NCBI GenBank assembly: GCA_903926695.1
Contig: CAIYKK010000182.1
Coordinates: 1 to 6,108, forward strand
Direction: 5' to 3'
Origin: an uncultured Burkholderiales bacterium
GTDB lineage: Bacteria > Pseudomonadota > Gammaproteobacteria > Burkholderiales > Burkholderiaceae_C
Length of the DNA stretch: 6,108 nucleotides
Part shown: positions 1 to 6,108 of the stretch, in pieces
Layout: the number at the start of each line of letters is the position of its first letter
How positions within the stretch are numbered: the stretch's first letter is position 1
Translations under genes and position numbers: made by a program
The notes under the pieces: generated by a model
Databases searched by the model: none
What the model saw: the letters and a program-made list of their open reading frames with translations, nothing else
What the model was told of the DNA's origin: nothing

Positions 1-507
1 AAAGACGTGACCCTGAGCGCCACGTCCCTGCAAGTGCAAATCAACCGGGGCGTGGCCGGTGTCGGCACCACGCCAGCCGTTGAAGTCGATTACGCGGCGC
101 GCCAGATGGATGTGACCACCGGCCCCGGCGACAGCCACTTGACCCTGGACATGGACGGCACGCTGGGCGAACTCACCCGCGCACGCGGCCAGCTCGACAT
201 CAACCTGTACAACTTCGTGAGTTTGCAGGGCAACTTCGCCTTCGACAAATACGACACCAGCGTCAAACTCAGCGACAAGAGCGGCAAACCGATCACCAAA
301 GCCGTCGATGTGAGCATGCTCACCATAGGCGGCAGCGACATCAACGCCTTTGCCGGGATGAATGCAGGCAGCGCCAGCGCCATCGGCCTGAGCCTGGGGC
401 ATGTGGACTTTGCGCTGGCCCTGATGCAAGAAAAGGTGACCACCGGCACAGCGCGCAGTTGGAGCGCCGCGCGCGCCACTGCGGGCAGCGCCGCCTTTGT
501 CGGCGTG
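1..507 (+). repeat. A module 1 (LYNF subtype; upstream edge cut by window)
   Basis: Residues 1-169, 169 long when measured from the anchor equivalent to VDGLT (here KDVTL) to the next anchor. The A-module landmarks appear in order: an INRG strand (14-17), VDY (29-31), a TG turn, LDMDG (48-52), the LYNF strand (69-72), FAFDK, MLTIGG (106-111), FAGMN (117-121) and a closing FALALM segment. The downstream linker reads TARSW before the next FVGVDGLT. This copy is almost identical to A module 4. The residues before the anchor lie outside the window. Confidence 0.85.
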
Positions 508-3500
508 GACGGTTTGACCATGGCCGCCAGCGGCGTGCAAGTCGATATCAACCGCCAGGCGGAAGATGCCAGCGTCGTCGATTTCGCCAGCAAGAAACTC
601 ACCGTCAGCACCGGCCCGGCGAGCGAACTCGTTCTGGACTTGAACGGCAAGCAAGGCCAGCTCCTGCAAGCCAGCGGCCATTTGAAGCTCGACGTGTTCG
701 GCTTCGTGCAGCTCGAAGGCGACTTCGCCATTGAAAAGAGCACGCTCAACAAAGGCGTGATCCTGGCCGACGGCAAAAACTCCGGCGCGCTGGAGCTGCT
801 CACCATTGGTGCCAGCAACGTGCGCGCCTTCGCGGGAATCAACGGTGGCACCGCCAACGCCATCGGCTTGGAACTGAGCGGCGTGAGCTTCGGGCTGGCC
901 ATCATGACCTCCAAGGCCACGCCAGCGCGCAGCTGGACCAGCTTGCAAGCGAGCGCCACGAGCGCGGCCTTTGTCGGCGTGGACGGATTGACCGTGTCCG
1001 CCGACACCTTGAGCCTGAACATCAACCAAGCCGGCCAGCTCGGTGATGCCGTGGTCGATTACAGCGCCGGCAAGATCCTGAGCGTAGCGACCGGCGCAGC
1101 AGGGGCGGCGGGCAAAGTCACCCTGAACATGGACGGCGCAGACGGCGAGCTGCTGCGCGCCAGCGGCAACCTGACCCTGGACGTGTTCGGCTTCTTCCAA
1201 GCCAGCGGCGGCTTTGCTATCGAAAAGCGCAGTACCAGCGTCACCCTGTCCGACGGCACGGCGACCAAACCGGCGAGCATCATCGATGTCGATTTGCTCA
1301 CCATAGGCGGCAGCGGCATAGACGCATTCGCCGGGATCAACGGCGGCACAGCCAACGCCATGGGCCTGAGCCTGAGCGGCGTAGAGTTCGGCCTGGCCCT
1401 GATGACAGAAAAGGGCACCGCCAAACGCCAGTTCACCTCCTTGCAAGCGAGCGCCGGAGCTGTGAGCCTCGTTGGCGTGAAAGACGTGACCCTGAGCGCC
1501 ACGTCCCTGCAAGTGCAAATCAACCGAGGCGTGGCCGGTGTCGGCACCACGCCAGCGGTCGAAGTCGATTACGCCGCTAGCGGGCTGGACGTGTCCACCG
1601 GCCCCGGCGAGAGCCACCTCACGCTCGACATGGACGGCACGCTGGGCGAGCTCACCCGCGCACGCGGCCAGCTCGACATCAACCTGTACAACTTCGTCAG
1701 CTTGCAGGGTAACTTCGCCTTCGACAAATACGACAGCACGGTCAAACTCAGCGACAAGAGCGGCAAATCCAGGCCTGAAAAAGTGGACGTGAGCATGCTC
1801 ACCGTGGGCGGGACAGACATCAACGCCTTTGTCGGCATGAACGGCGAGCGCGATGCCAAAGGCAAACTCAGCGGCGACGCTTTCGGTCTGGACCTGACCG
1901 GCGCGAGCTTCGGTCTGGCCTTGATCACCGACAAGCAAACCCCCACGCGCAAATGGACCAGCTTGCAAGCGAGCGCAGCAGGCCTGTCCTTCGTCGGCCT
2001 GGACGGCTTGACGGCAGCGGGCTCGAACATAAACATCGCCCTGAACCAGGCGGCCAACGATGCCAGCGTCGTGGACTACGCCGCTGGCGCGACCGCCCTG
2101 AGCATCGCCACCGGCCCAACGAGCAGCGCCATCGCCCTCGATATGCGCGGCGCAGACGGCCCCAGCCTCAAAGCCAGCGCCCACCTCACGCTCGATATGT
2201 TCGGCTTCTTCCAGGTCAACGGCGACTTCGCCCTGAGCAAGAGCGCCGGTGCTGTCAAACTCTCCAACGGCCAAACGATAGAGCGCGCCGACCAGCTCAC
2301 CATCGGTGGGCACGGCGTAGATGTCTTTGCCGGTATCGGCGGGGGCACCAGCAGCGCCTTGGGCGCGCAAATCAGCAACGTCAACTTTGCTTTGGCCTTG
2401 ATCACCGACCCGGCCAACACAGCGCACAAATTCACCAGCCTGCAAGCCACAGCGGGCAGCGCTTCCCTGATTGGCGTGGACGCGCTCACCTTGAGCGCTG
2501 CCGACCTGTCCTTGTCGCTCAACCGAGGCTTTAGCGTCCCGGCAGTGCCCGAAGTCACCACCCGCACCAACACCCGGCTGCAACTGAACGTGCCGCCCGA
2601 GCTCGTCGGCACCGTGACTATCAGCAAAGCCGCCGCAGGCACCCAGGCCGCCGACAGCGCCAAAGTCACCTTGAGCGACAGCCAAAGCAACGGCCAAGTC
2701 ATCAGCGCCTTGACCGCCGCGTTCGAGTCCCTCAGCGGCGTAGGCGTGGGCAACGTCTTAGTCACCGGCAACCGCTACGACGGCTACGTCATCGAATTCA
2801 TTGGCGCTCTTGCCGGGCGCGACGTGGTCGGCATCAGCGTGAGCGCCGCTGCCGCCAGCGTGAGCGCCAGCGTCGTGCAAACCGGCGCGCCGCAAAGCGG
2901 CGTTAACGAAGTCAAGCGCCTGGTCATCAAGACCCTGAGCAGCGGCGCACTGCCCGTCACCGTCGATGTGAGCACAGCGACCCAAGGCGTGCCCGGTCAG
3001 AGCGAGACCAACACCATCACCTTCACCCAGCCCGGCACAGCGGGCAGCTACAGCGTGTTCTTGAGCGCCGACGGCAACGTCACCGTGGACACCCACGCCC
3101 AGACTGGTGAGAGCCAAGTCCAGCGCTTGACCCTGAACGCCGTGGGCGCGCCAGCGGCCAAGGTCGTGGCCAGCGTCAGCGAAGAAAGCGCCGGAAAAAC
3201 CAGCGCAGTGAGCGAGATCAAGACCATCACGTTCCTCACGCCCACCGAAACCACAGGCCAGTACACCCTGAGCCTGGGCGGCAAAAGCGTCAATGTACGC
3301 GCTGTGCAAAACGACGTTGAAAACACCAAGAGGTACATCAAAGAAGCGCTGGCGAGCCTGCTCAAGACCAGCGCCGACAACATCACCGTCAAGTTCAACA
3401 GCAAAGCCAGCACAAGCGCCTACATCTACCACATCTACTTTGAAGCAGAGTTGGCGAGCAAAGACATCGGTGATCTCACCGTCACGGGTCCACTGAGTAA

Positions 3501-6108
3501 AGAAATCGTCATCAACAACGCCTTGCGCCAAGGCAGGAGCGGCTCCAGCGAAGTCCAGCGCGTCACGCTCAAAGCCAGCGGTGCGGGCCAGTTCACCCTG
3601 TCCTTGGTCGAGGGCGGCAAGACCTACACCACGGCCAGTTTGGCCTTTGGTGCAAGCGCTGCGCAAGTGCAGTTGGCCCTGAACGCGGCGTTGAGCGCCA
3701 TCGGTGGCTCCGTCAGCGTCAGCAGCAGCGGCGGCGACTACCTTGTCACCTTCGCGGGCACCTTGGCCAACCGCAGCGTGGCAAGCATGACCATCGCCGC
3801 CACGGCGGCCAGCAGCGCGCCCACGGGCAGCTTCACCCTGAGCCTGGGCGGTGTCACCAGCGCCCCAATCGCCTACAGCGCCGACGCAGGCGTGATGGCC
3901 AAGAGCATTGAGGCAGCCCTGACGGCCATGAAAGGCATAGGCGCAGGCAACGTGCAAGTGAGCGTCGATAGCGCCCACAGCGCAGGCAGCGCCACCAGCT
4001 TTGCCATCACCTTGCGCGGCGCGGCCACCAACGCCGCCTTGGCCAGCGTCAACGCCAGCGCCTTGAAAGGCGTACAAGCCAGCGCCGCCGCCGTGAGCGC
4101 TGGCGCTGCGGCGACCAGCCAAGTCCAAGGCCTCAGCGTGGGCAGCCACGCCCTGAGCGTAGGCTACAGCGTCAGCCTGAGCTACGCCGGACAGACCTAC
4201 ACCAGCGCGGCCATCACCGCAGGCATGAGCCAGGCGCAAGTGCAAAGCGCCTTGAGCGCCGCCGTCAAGACCTTGACCGGCGCGCAGCTCAAAGTCACCA
4301 ACTGGGTCGCCAACGACGAGTACAGCGTCAGCTTTGGCGGCACCCTGGCCGGTCAAGAGATGGAGCTGCTCGCCATCACCCCGCGCAGCGCCCCTGTGGC
4401 CACCGCCGGAGCGACCGGCACAGGCCAATTCGTCGTCGGCAACACCGCGCAAAACATCACCAACTTGCGCAATGCCTACGCCGCCATGCTCGGCACCAGC
4501 GCGGCCAACATCAGCGTCAAATACGATGCCAGCTACAGCGCTGGCGAGCGCTACGTGGTCAGCTTCGTGGGCGCGCTCAAGTTCACCGACATTGCCGACA
4601 AGACGTTCCGTTACAGCGGCGCGTTCGACTACCAGCTCAACCAAAGCGGCGCGGCCCCGGTGGCCGAAGTGCAAACCGTCAAAGTCGATAGAAGCGGCCA
4701 AAGCGGCACCTTTGCCTTGTCGCTCACCCAAGGCGGCAAGACCTACACCAGCGCCGGTATCGCCCTGGGCGCAACCGCCGCGCAGGTGCAAAGCGCCTTG
4801 AACGCCGCCCTGGCAGGATTGACGGGCGCAACCGTCAGCGTCACCAGCAGCGCCAGCGGCGAGTACGAAGTCACCTTTGGTGGCAGCTTGCTCGGCGTGG
4901 ACGTGGCCCCACTCCAAGTGGCCAGCATTGCGCCCACGCCCGACAAAGCCAGCGGCAGCTTCACCATTGAGTTAGACGGCCAGATGTCCGGCGCGATTGT
5001 CTACTCGGCCAATAGCGCCGTGATGGCCGCCAACATCCAAAAAGCCCTGCAGGCGATGAGCAACATCGGCGCGGGCAACGTGCTCGTCAGCGTGGACGCG
5101 GCCAACACCCAGGGCGCGCAGGCGAGTTACACGCTGGACTTCACCGGCGCGCTCGCAGCGACCAACGTCAGCGACGTGACTGCATACTTTGGCAAATTGA
5201 GCCTGGGCGAAGTCAGGCCCATTCGCATACAAGACGGCAGCGCCAAAGTCGCTGCCGAGCAAACCGTCACCTTCACCACTGCCGCGCAGGATGCAGACTT
5301 CACGCTGGCCTTGACCTATGGCGGCAAGACCTACACCACGGCTAGCCTGAGCCTGCAAGCCACGCCCGAGGAGGTGCAAGCGGCTGTGACCAAAGCCTTT
5401 GGCGCGATAGCTGGCGCGAGCGCCACCGTCAGCGCCTGGACGGGCAAATCGCTCAGTGTGAGCTTTGGCGGCACGCTCGCCGGGGTGGCTGTGCCCAACG
5501 TGGTGGTCACAGCCACCGCCAAGGCCGCACAGGCCCAAGTCAGTGTGCTCGTTCACGGCAAGACCGTGGTCACACCCGCCACGCCAGCGCGCACCGTCGT
5601 CATTGACTACGCGCCAGGGGCGACTGCTTTGACGGTCGATACCAGCAGCGATCCGGCCACGGCCATCACGCTCGATATGAAAGGCGAGATGGGTGCTCTC
5701 ACGCGCTTGCAGATCGGGCGCGCCACGCTGGCCATCTCTGACTATATTTATGTCAGCGGCGGCTTCTATATGGAAATGGCCGACAGCGTGGCGGTCAACG
5801 TCGTCACCGGGTTGCCAGTAACTTACCCGGCGAGCATGGACGCGGCGCTCAAGACCGGCCTGGGCAAAGTCAAAGGCCTGTCCGCAGACCACAGCACCAT
5901 CACCGGCCTGCAGGTCAAAACGCTCACCTTGAGCTTTACCGATGCGGCGCTGTTTGCAGGCCTCGGCCCTTACTTTATCGACGCGAACCACAACGGCTTG
6001 ATGGACACCGGCGAGCTGCTCAACGCAGATCGCACCGGCATCACGCTCGACAAGATTGATCTGGCGCTGGTCATGATGAGCTCGACACGCTTGTCTGACC
6101 CAGACGCA
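1..6108 (+). CDS. Internal fragment of a giant repetitive, probably secreted or surface protein (both ends outside window)
   Basis: Frame +1 reads through all 2036 codons without a stop. The repeats are conserved as protein in this frame, and differences between copies often fall at third codon positions, so this is the coding frame. The start, any signal peptide and the C-terminus are outside the window. Order: A modules (residues 1-826), start of a sixth A module (827-851), B array (about 852-1843), rest of the sixth A module (about 1844-2036). The composition is Ala/Ser/Gly/Thr/Val-rich with no Cys and five Trp (154, 312, 652, 1435, 1813). No transmembrane-like segment or enzyme motif was seen. 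Alternating hydrophobic/polar strands suggest tandem beta domains. Such composition is usual in exported giant adhesins of Gram-negative bacteria, often type I secreted, but no RTX nonapeptides or secretion signal are visible. I do not recognise a named family. Adhesin or matrix role is inference; the single reading frame is near certain. Confidence 0.95.
508..981 (+). repeat. A module 2 (VFGF subtype)
   Basis: Residues 170-327 (158 long), from VDGLT to the next VDGLT. It shows VVDF (192-195), STGP, LDLNG, LDVFGF in place of LYNF, GDFAIEKS, LLTIG, FAGINGG, GVSFGLAIM and the closing RSWTSLQAS linker. It has the same strand order as its neighbours, and sequence identity to A modules 3 and 5 is moderate. 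Confidence 0.85.
982..1479 (+). repeat. A module 3 (VFGF subtype)
   Basis: Residues 328-493 (166 long). Landmarks: VDGLTVSA, VVDYSAG, VATG, LNMDGADGELLRASG, LDVFGFFQ, GGFAIEK, LLTIGGSGI, FAGINGGTANAMGL, FGLALMTEKG and the TSLQAS linker. It carries a few more residues before LLTIGG than module 2, around TKPASIIDVD. The linker has Phe where modules 1, 2 and 4 have Trp before TSLQAS or its equivalent. Confidence 0.85.
1480..2001 (+). repeat. A module 4 (LYNF subtype; near-duplicate of A module 1)
   Basis: Residues 494-667 (174 long, the longest complete A module). It aligns without gaps to A module 1 at an offset of exactly 1479 bases through base 1842. Beyond that it diverges and carries about seven extra residues after FVGMN (NGERDAKGKLSGDA), in the slot where the last A module has a calcium loop. 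It ends in FGLALITDK and RKWTSLQAS. Confidence 0.87.
2002..2478 (+). repeat. A module 5 (VFGF subtype)
   Basis: Residues 668-826 (159 long). Landmarks: LDGLTAA, DASVVDYAAG (shared with module 2 as DASVVDF), ATGP, LDMRGADG, LDMFGFFQ, GDFALSKS, LTIGG, FAGIGGG, FALALITD and the KFTSLQATAG linker. It mixes features of modules 2 and 3, so it is not a clean copy of either. Confidence 0.84.
2479..2553 (+). repeat. A module 6, N-terminal part (interrupted)
   Basis: Residues 827-851. It starts with the usual IGVDALTLSA anchor and the strand LSLSLNRG, but the expected VDY/TGP/LDMDG strands do not follow. After PAVPEV the sequence changes to the B array. The missing part of the module reappears about 1.0 kresidue later (VVIDY at 1866-1870). 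The exact junction is uncertain by about ten residues. Confidence 0.72.
2554..2904 (+). repeat. Degenerate first B module
   Basis: Residues about 852-968. It has a strand LVGTVTISK, a helix-like stretch VISALTAAFESLSG, then GVGVGNVLV and YVIEFIGALAGRDVVGI, ending in an Ala/Ser/Val-rich linker. The GxGNVxV and Y-V-x-F-x-G-x-L-A-G pattern matches the later b2 and b1 modules, so I place it in the B family, with a poorly conserved N-terminal half. Confidence 0.65.
2905..3111 (+). repeat. B header duplication, copy 1 (about 69 residues)
   Basis: Residues 969-1037. It begins NEVKRLVI and continues to TNTITFTQPGTAGSYSVFL, then GNVTV. It pairs with the next 69 residues: R973 with R1042, and TITF at 1005 with TITF at 1075. 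Each contains two EVQ-like header strands but lacks the helix and second half of a normal B module. Confidence 0.62.
3112..3318 (+). repeat. B header duplication, copy 2 (about 69 residues)
   Basis: Residues 1038-1106. It begins SQVQRLTL and continues to EIKTITFLTPTETTGQYTLSL, then KSVNV, matching copy 1 in order and spacing. Its tail forms the start of the following b3 module, so the two features overlap. Confidence 0.6.
3256..3546 (+). repeat. B module b3, first copy
   Basis: Residues about 1086-1182. It reads GQYTLSLGGK, a charged helix-like stretch NTKRYIKEALASLL, then KTSADNITVKF, Tyr-rich strands (YIYHIYFEAEL) and a SKDIGDLTVTG end. The helix, TSAxNIxVK and final D-I match the second b3 at 4423-4662. 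It is the most charged B module. Confidence 0.68.
3547..3825 (+). repeat. B module b1, first copy
   Basis: Residues 1183-1275. Header SEVQRVTL, then QFTLSL, GGKTYTTASLAFGASAAQVQLALNAAL, VSVSSSGGDYLVTFAGTL and a short Ala/Ser linker. It is closest to the b1 module at 4663-4953, which has VSVTSS, YEVTFGGSL and the same GGKTYT and AAQVQ-ALNAAL segments. Confidence 0.75.
3826..4116 (+). repeat. B module b2, first copy
   Basis: Residues 1276-1372. It has no EVQ header. It starts GSFTLSLGG, then APIAYSADAGVMAKSIEAALTAM, IGAGNVQVSVD, and a last strand SFAITLRGAATNAALASV. The AxIxYSA, VMAxxI, IGAGNV and VSVDxA landmarks match the b2 at 4954-5253. The end is an Ala/Ser-rich spacer. Confidence 0.74.
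4117..4422 (+). repeat. B module b1 variant with Trp, first copy
   Basis: Residues 1373-1474. Header SQVQGLSV, then YSVSLSYAGQTYTSAAI, AQVQSALSAAV, a strand containing Trp1435, and YSVSFGGTLAG. The Trp and the SVSFGGTLAG strand are shared with the b1 at 5254-5529 but absent from the other two b1 modules. Confidence 0.74.
4423..4662 (+). repeat. B module b3, second copy
   Basis: Residues 1475-1554. GQFVVGN, then NITNLRNAYAAMLGTSAANISVKY, YVVSFVGAL and FTDIADKTF, followed by a linker. It is shorter than the first b3 but keeps the helix, TSAxNIxVK and final D-I in the same order. Confidence 0.66.
4663..4953 (+). repeat. B module b1, second copy
   Basis: Residues 1555-1651. Header AEVQTVKV, then TFALSLTQGGKTYTSAGI, AAQVQSALNAALAGL, VSVTSSASGEYEVTFGGSL and a Pro-containing linker. 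It corresponds to the b1 at 3547-3825, 372 residues earlier measured at the EVQ glutamate. Confidence 0.75.
4954..5253 (+). repeat. B module b2, second copy
   Basis: Residues 1652-1751. GSFTIELDG, GAIVYSANSAVMAANIQKALQAM, NIGAGNVLVSVDAA and YTLDFTGALAATNVSDV. It corresponds to the b2 at 3826-4116, 376 residues earlier measured at the first Gly. The tail, GEVRPIRIQDG, is not shared with the first copy. Confidence 0.74.
5254..5529 (+). repeat. B module b1 variant with Trp, second copy; last B module
   Basis: Residues 1752-1843. A shortened header (AEQTVTF), then DFTLALTYGGKTYTTASL, EEVQAAVTKAF, Trp1813, and LSVSFGGTLAG. It matches the Trp-bearing b1 at 4117-4422 at a distance of 378 residues (Trp to Trp). 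The B array ends here, and A-type sequence follows. Confidence 0.73.
5530..6108 (+). repeat. A module 6, resumed C-terminal part (diverged and enlarged; cut by window end)
   Basis: Residues about 1844-2036. It picks up the A strands missing from 2479-2553: VVIDYAPGATALTVDT, AITLDMKGEMGALTR, a strand ending SDYIY in the LYNF/VFGF position, SGGFYMEMADS, then LFAGLG and a final DLALVMM segment. VVIDY to LALVMM spans about 158 residues against about 106 in module 2. The extra length lies between FYMEMADS and the FAGLG strand, plus an EF-hand-like loop. It may be closer to a fuller ancestral A module than the compact copies upstream. Confidence 0.75.
5980..6015 (+). other. EF-hand-like calcium-binding loop in the protein
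   Basis: Residues 1994-2005 read DANHNGLMDTGE. Positions 1, 3, 5, 9 and 12 are Asp, Asn, Asn, Asp and Glu with Gly at 6, the standard EF-hand/dockerin-type calcium loop pattern. It lies between the FAGLG strand and the final DLALVMM strand of the last A module. Calcium binding is inferred from the pattern; no paired second loop is visible. Confidence 0.75.

Noticed and set aside
355..360. In-frame atg codons such as 358 as possible gene start
   Set aside because: The frame is open and module-homologous on both sides, and no purine-rich ribosome binding site precedes them. The true start must lie upstream of the window.
90..1025. Minus-strand open frame of 311 codons, and similar ones at 1059-1550, 1569-2057 and 2076-2771
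   Set aside because: They mirror the A modules on the sense strand, so they look repetitive only because the sense gene is. They are Pro/Ser/Leu-rich shadows without ribosome binding sites or domains.
943..1976. The 14-base word ttgcaagcgagcgc at 943, 1441 and 1963 as a possible regulatory or recombination site
   Set aside because: It encodes the conserved LQAS linker at the same place in three A modules, so protein and codon conservation explain it.
1..2478. Possible CRISPR or DNA-level repeat array
   Set aside because: Repeat units are about 474-522 bases, differ in sequence and keep the reading frame, as in protein modules. There are no short identical repeats with uniform spacers.
1953..2534. 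Plus-strand open frame in another phase (193 codons); also 459-734 and 4334-4801
   Set aside because: Arg/Gln/Pro-rich out-of-frame readings of a GC-rich gene. They overlap the well-supported frame +1 entirely.
2758..4917. Long minus-strand open frame of 719 codons
   Set aside because: It is the codon-aligned antisense of the plus-strand gene. It stays open because tta, cta and tca codons are nearly absent from the sense frame; it ends at a rare sense tta at 2758. Its product is low-complexity Gly/Ala/Asp/His-rich, and the repeats vary at sense third positions.
4972..5991. Minus-strand open frame of 339 codons
   Set aside because: It is in the same codon-aligned antisense frame, ending at the sense tta at 4972. 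Nothing in its translation resembles a known domain.

Overview
The window is one uninterrupted piece of a giant, highly repetitive protein gene. Frame +1 is open from base 1 to base 6108 (2036 codons) with no stop, and neither the start codon nor the stop codon lies inside the window. There are no intergenic stretches, so I see no promoter, ribosome binding site, terminator, RNA gene, mobile element or CRISPR array. The DNA is GC-rich. Ser is mostly agc, Leu is mostly ctg/ctc/ttg, Gln is often caa, and tta and tca are very rare. From experience this resembles Burkholderiales, perhaps Comamonadaceae, but that is an inference from codon style only.

Layout, with residue numbers counted from base 1. 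(1) Bases 1-2478 hold five consecutive 'A' modules of 158-174 residues each, plus the first ~25 residues of a sixth (2479-2553). (2) Bases ~2554-5529 hold a different 'B' array of ~70-110-residue beta-rich modules. From ~3256 onward its modules repeat in the order b3-b1-b2-b1, twice, with a super-period of about 372-389 residues. (3) From ~5530 to 6108 the interrupted sixth A module resumes, in a longer and more diverged form that carries a canonical EF-hand-like calcium loop. The whole ~1.0-kresidue B array therefore sits inside one A module.

The protein is rich in Ala, Ser, Gly, Thr and Val. It has no Cys and only five Trp in 2036 residues. Together with the tandem beta-rich modules, this points to a secreted or surface-anchored giant adhesin-like or matrix protein. 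The secretion route, anchor and ligand cannot be seen here, and no function is proven. The most interesting points are the nested module architecture, the four-module super-period, a nearly identical pair of A modules (92% DNA identity over 288 bases), and an EF-hand loop placed in the slot that is short and non-calcium-like in the other A modules.
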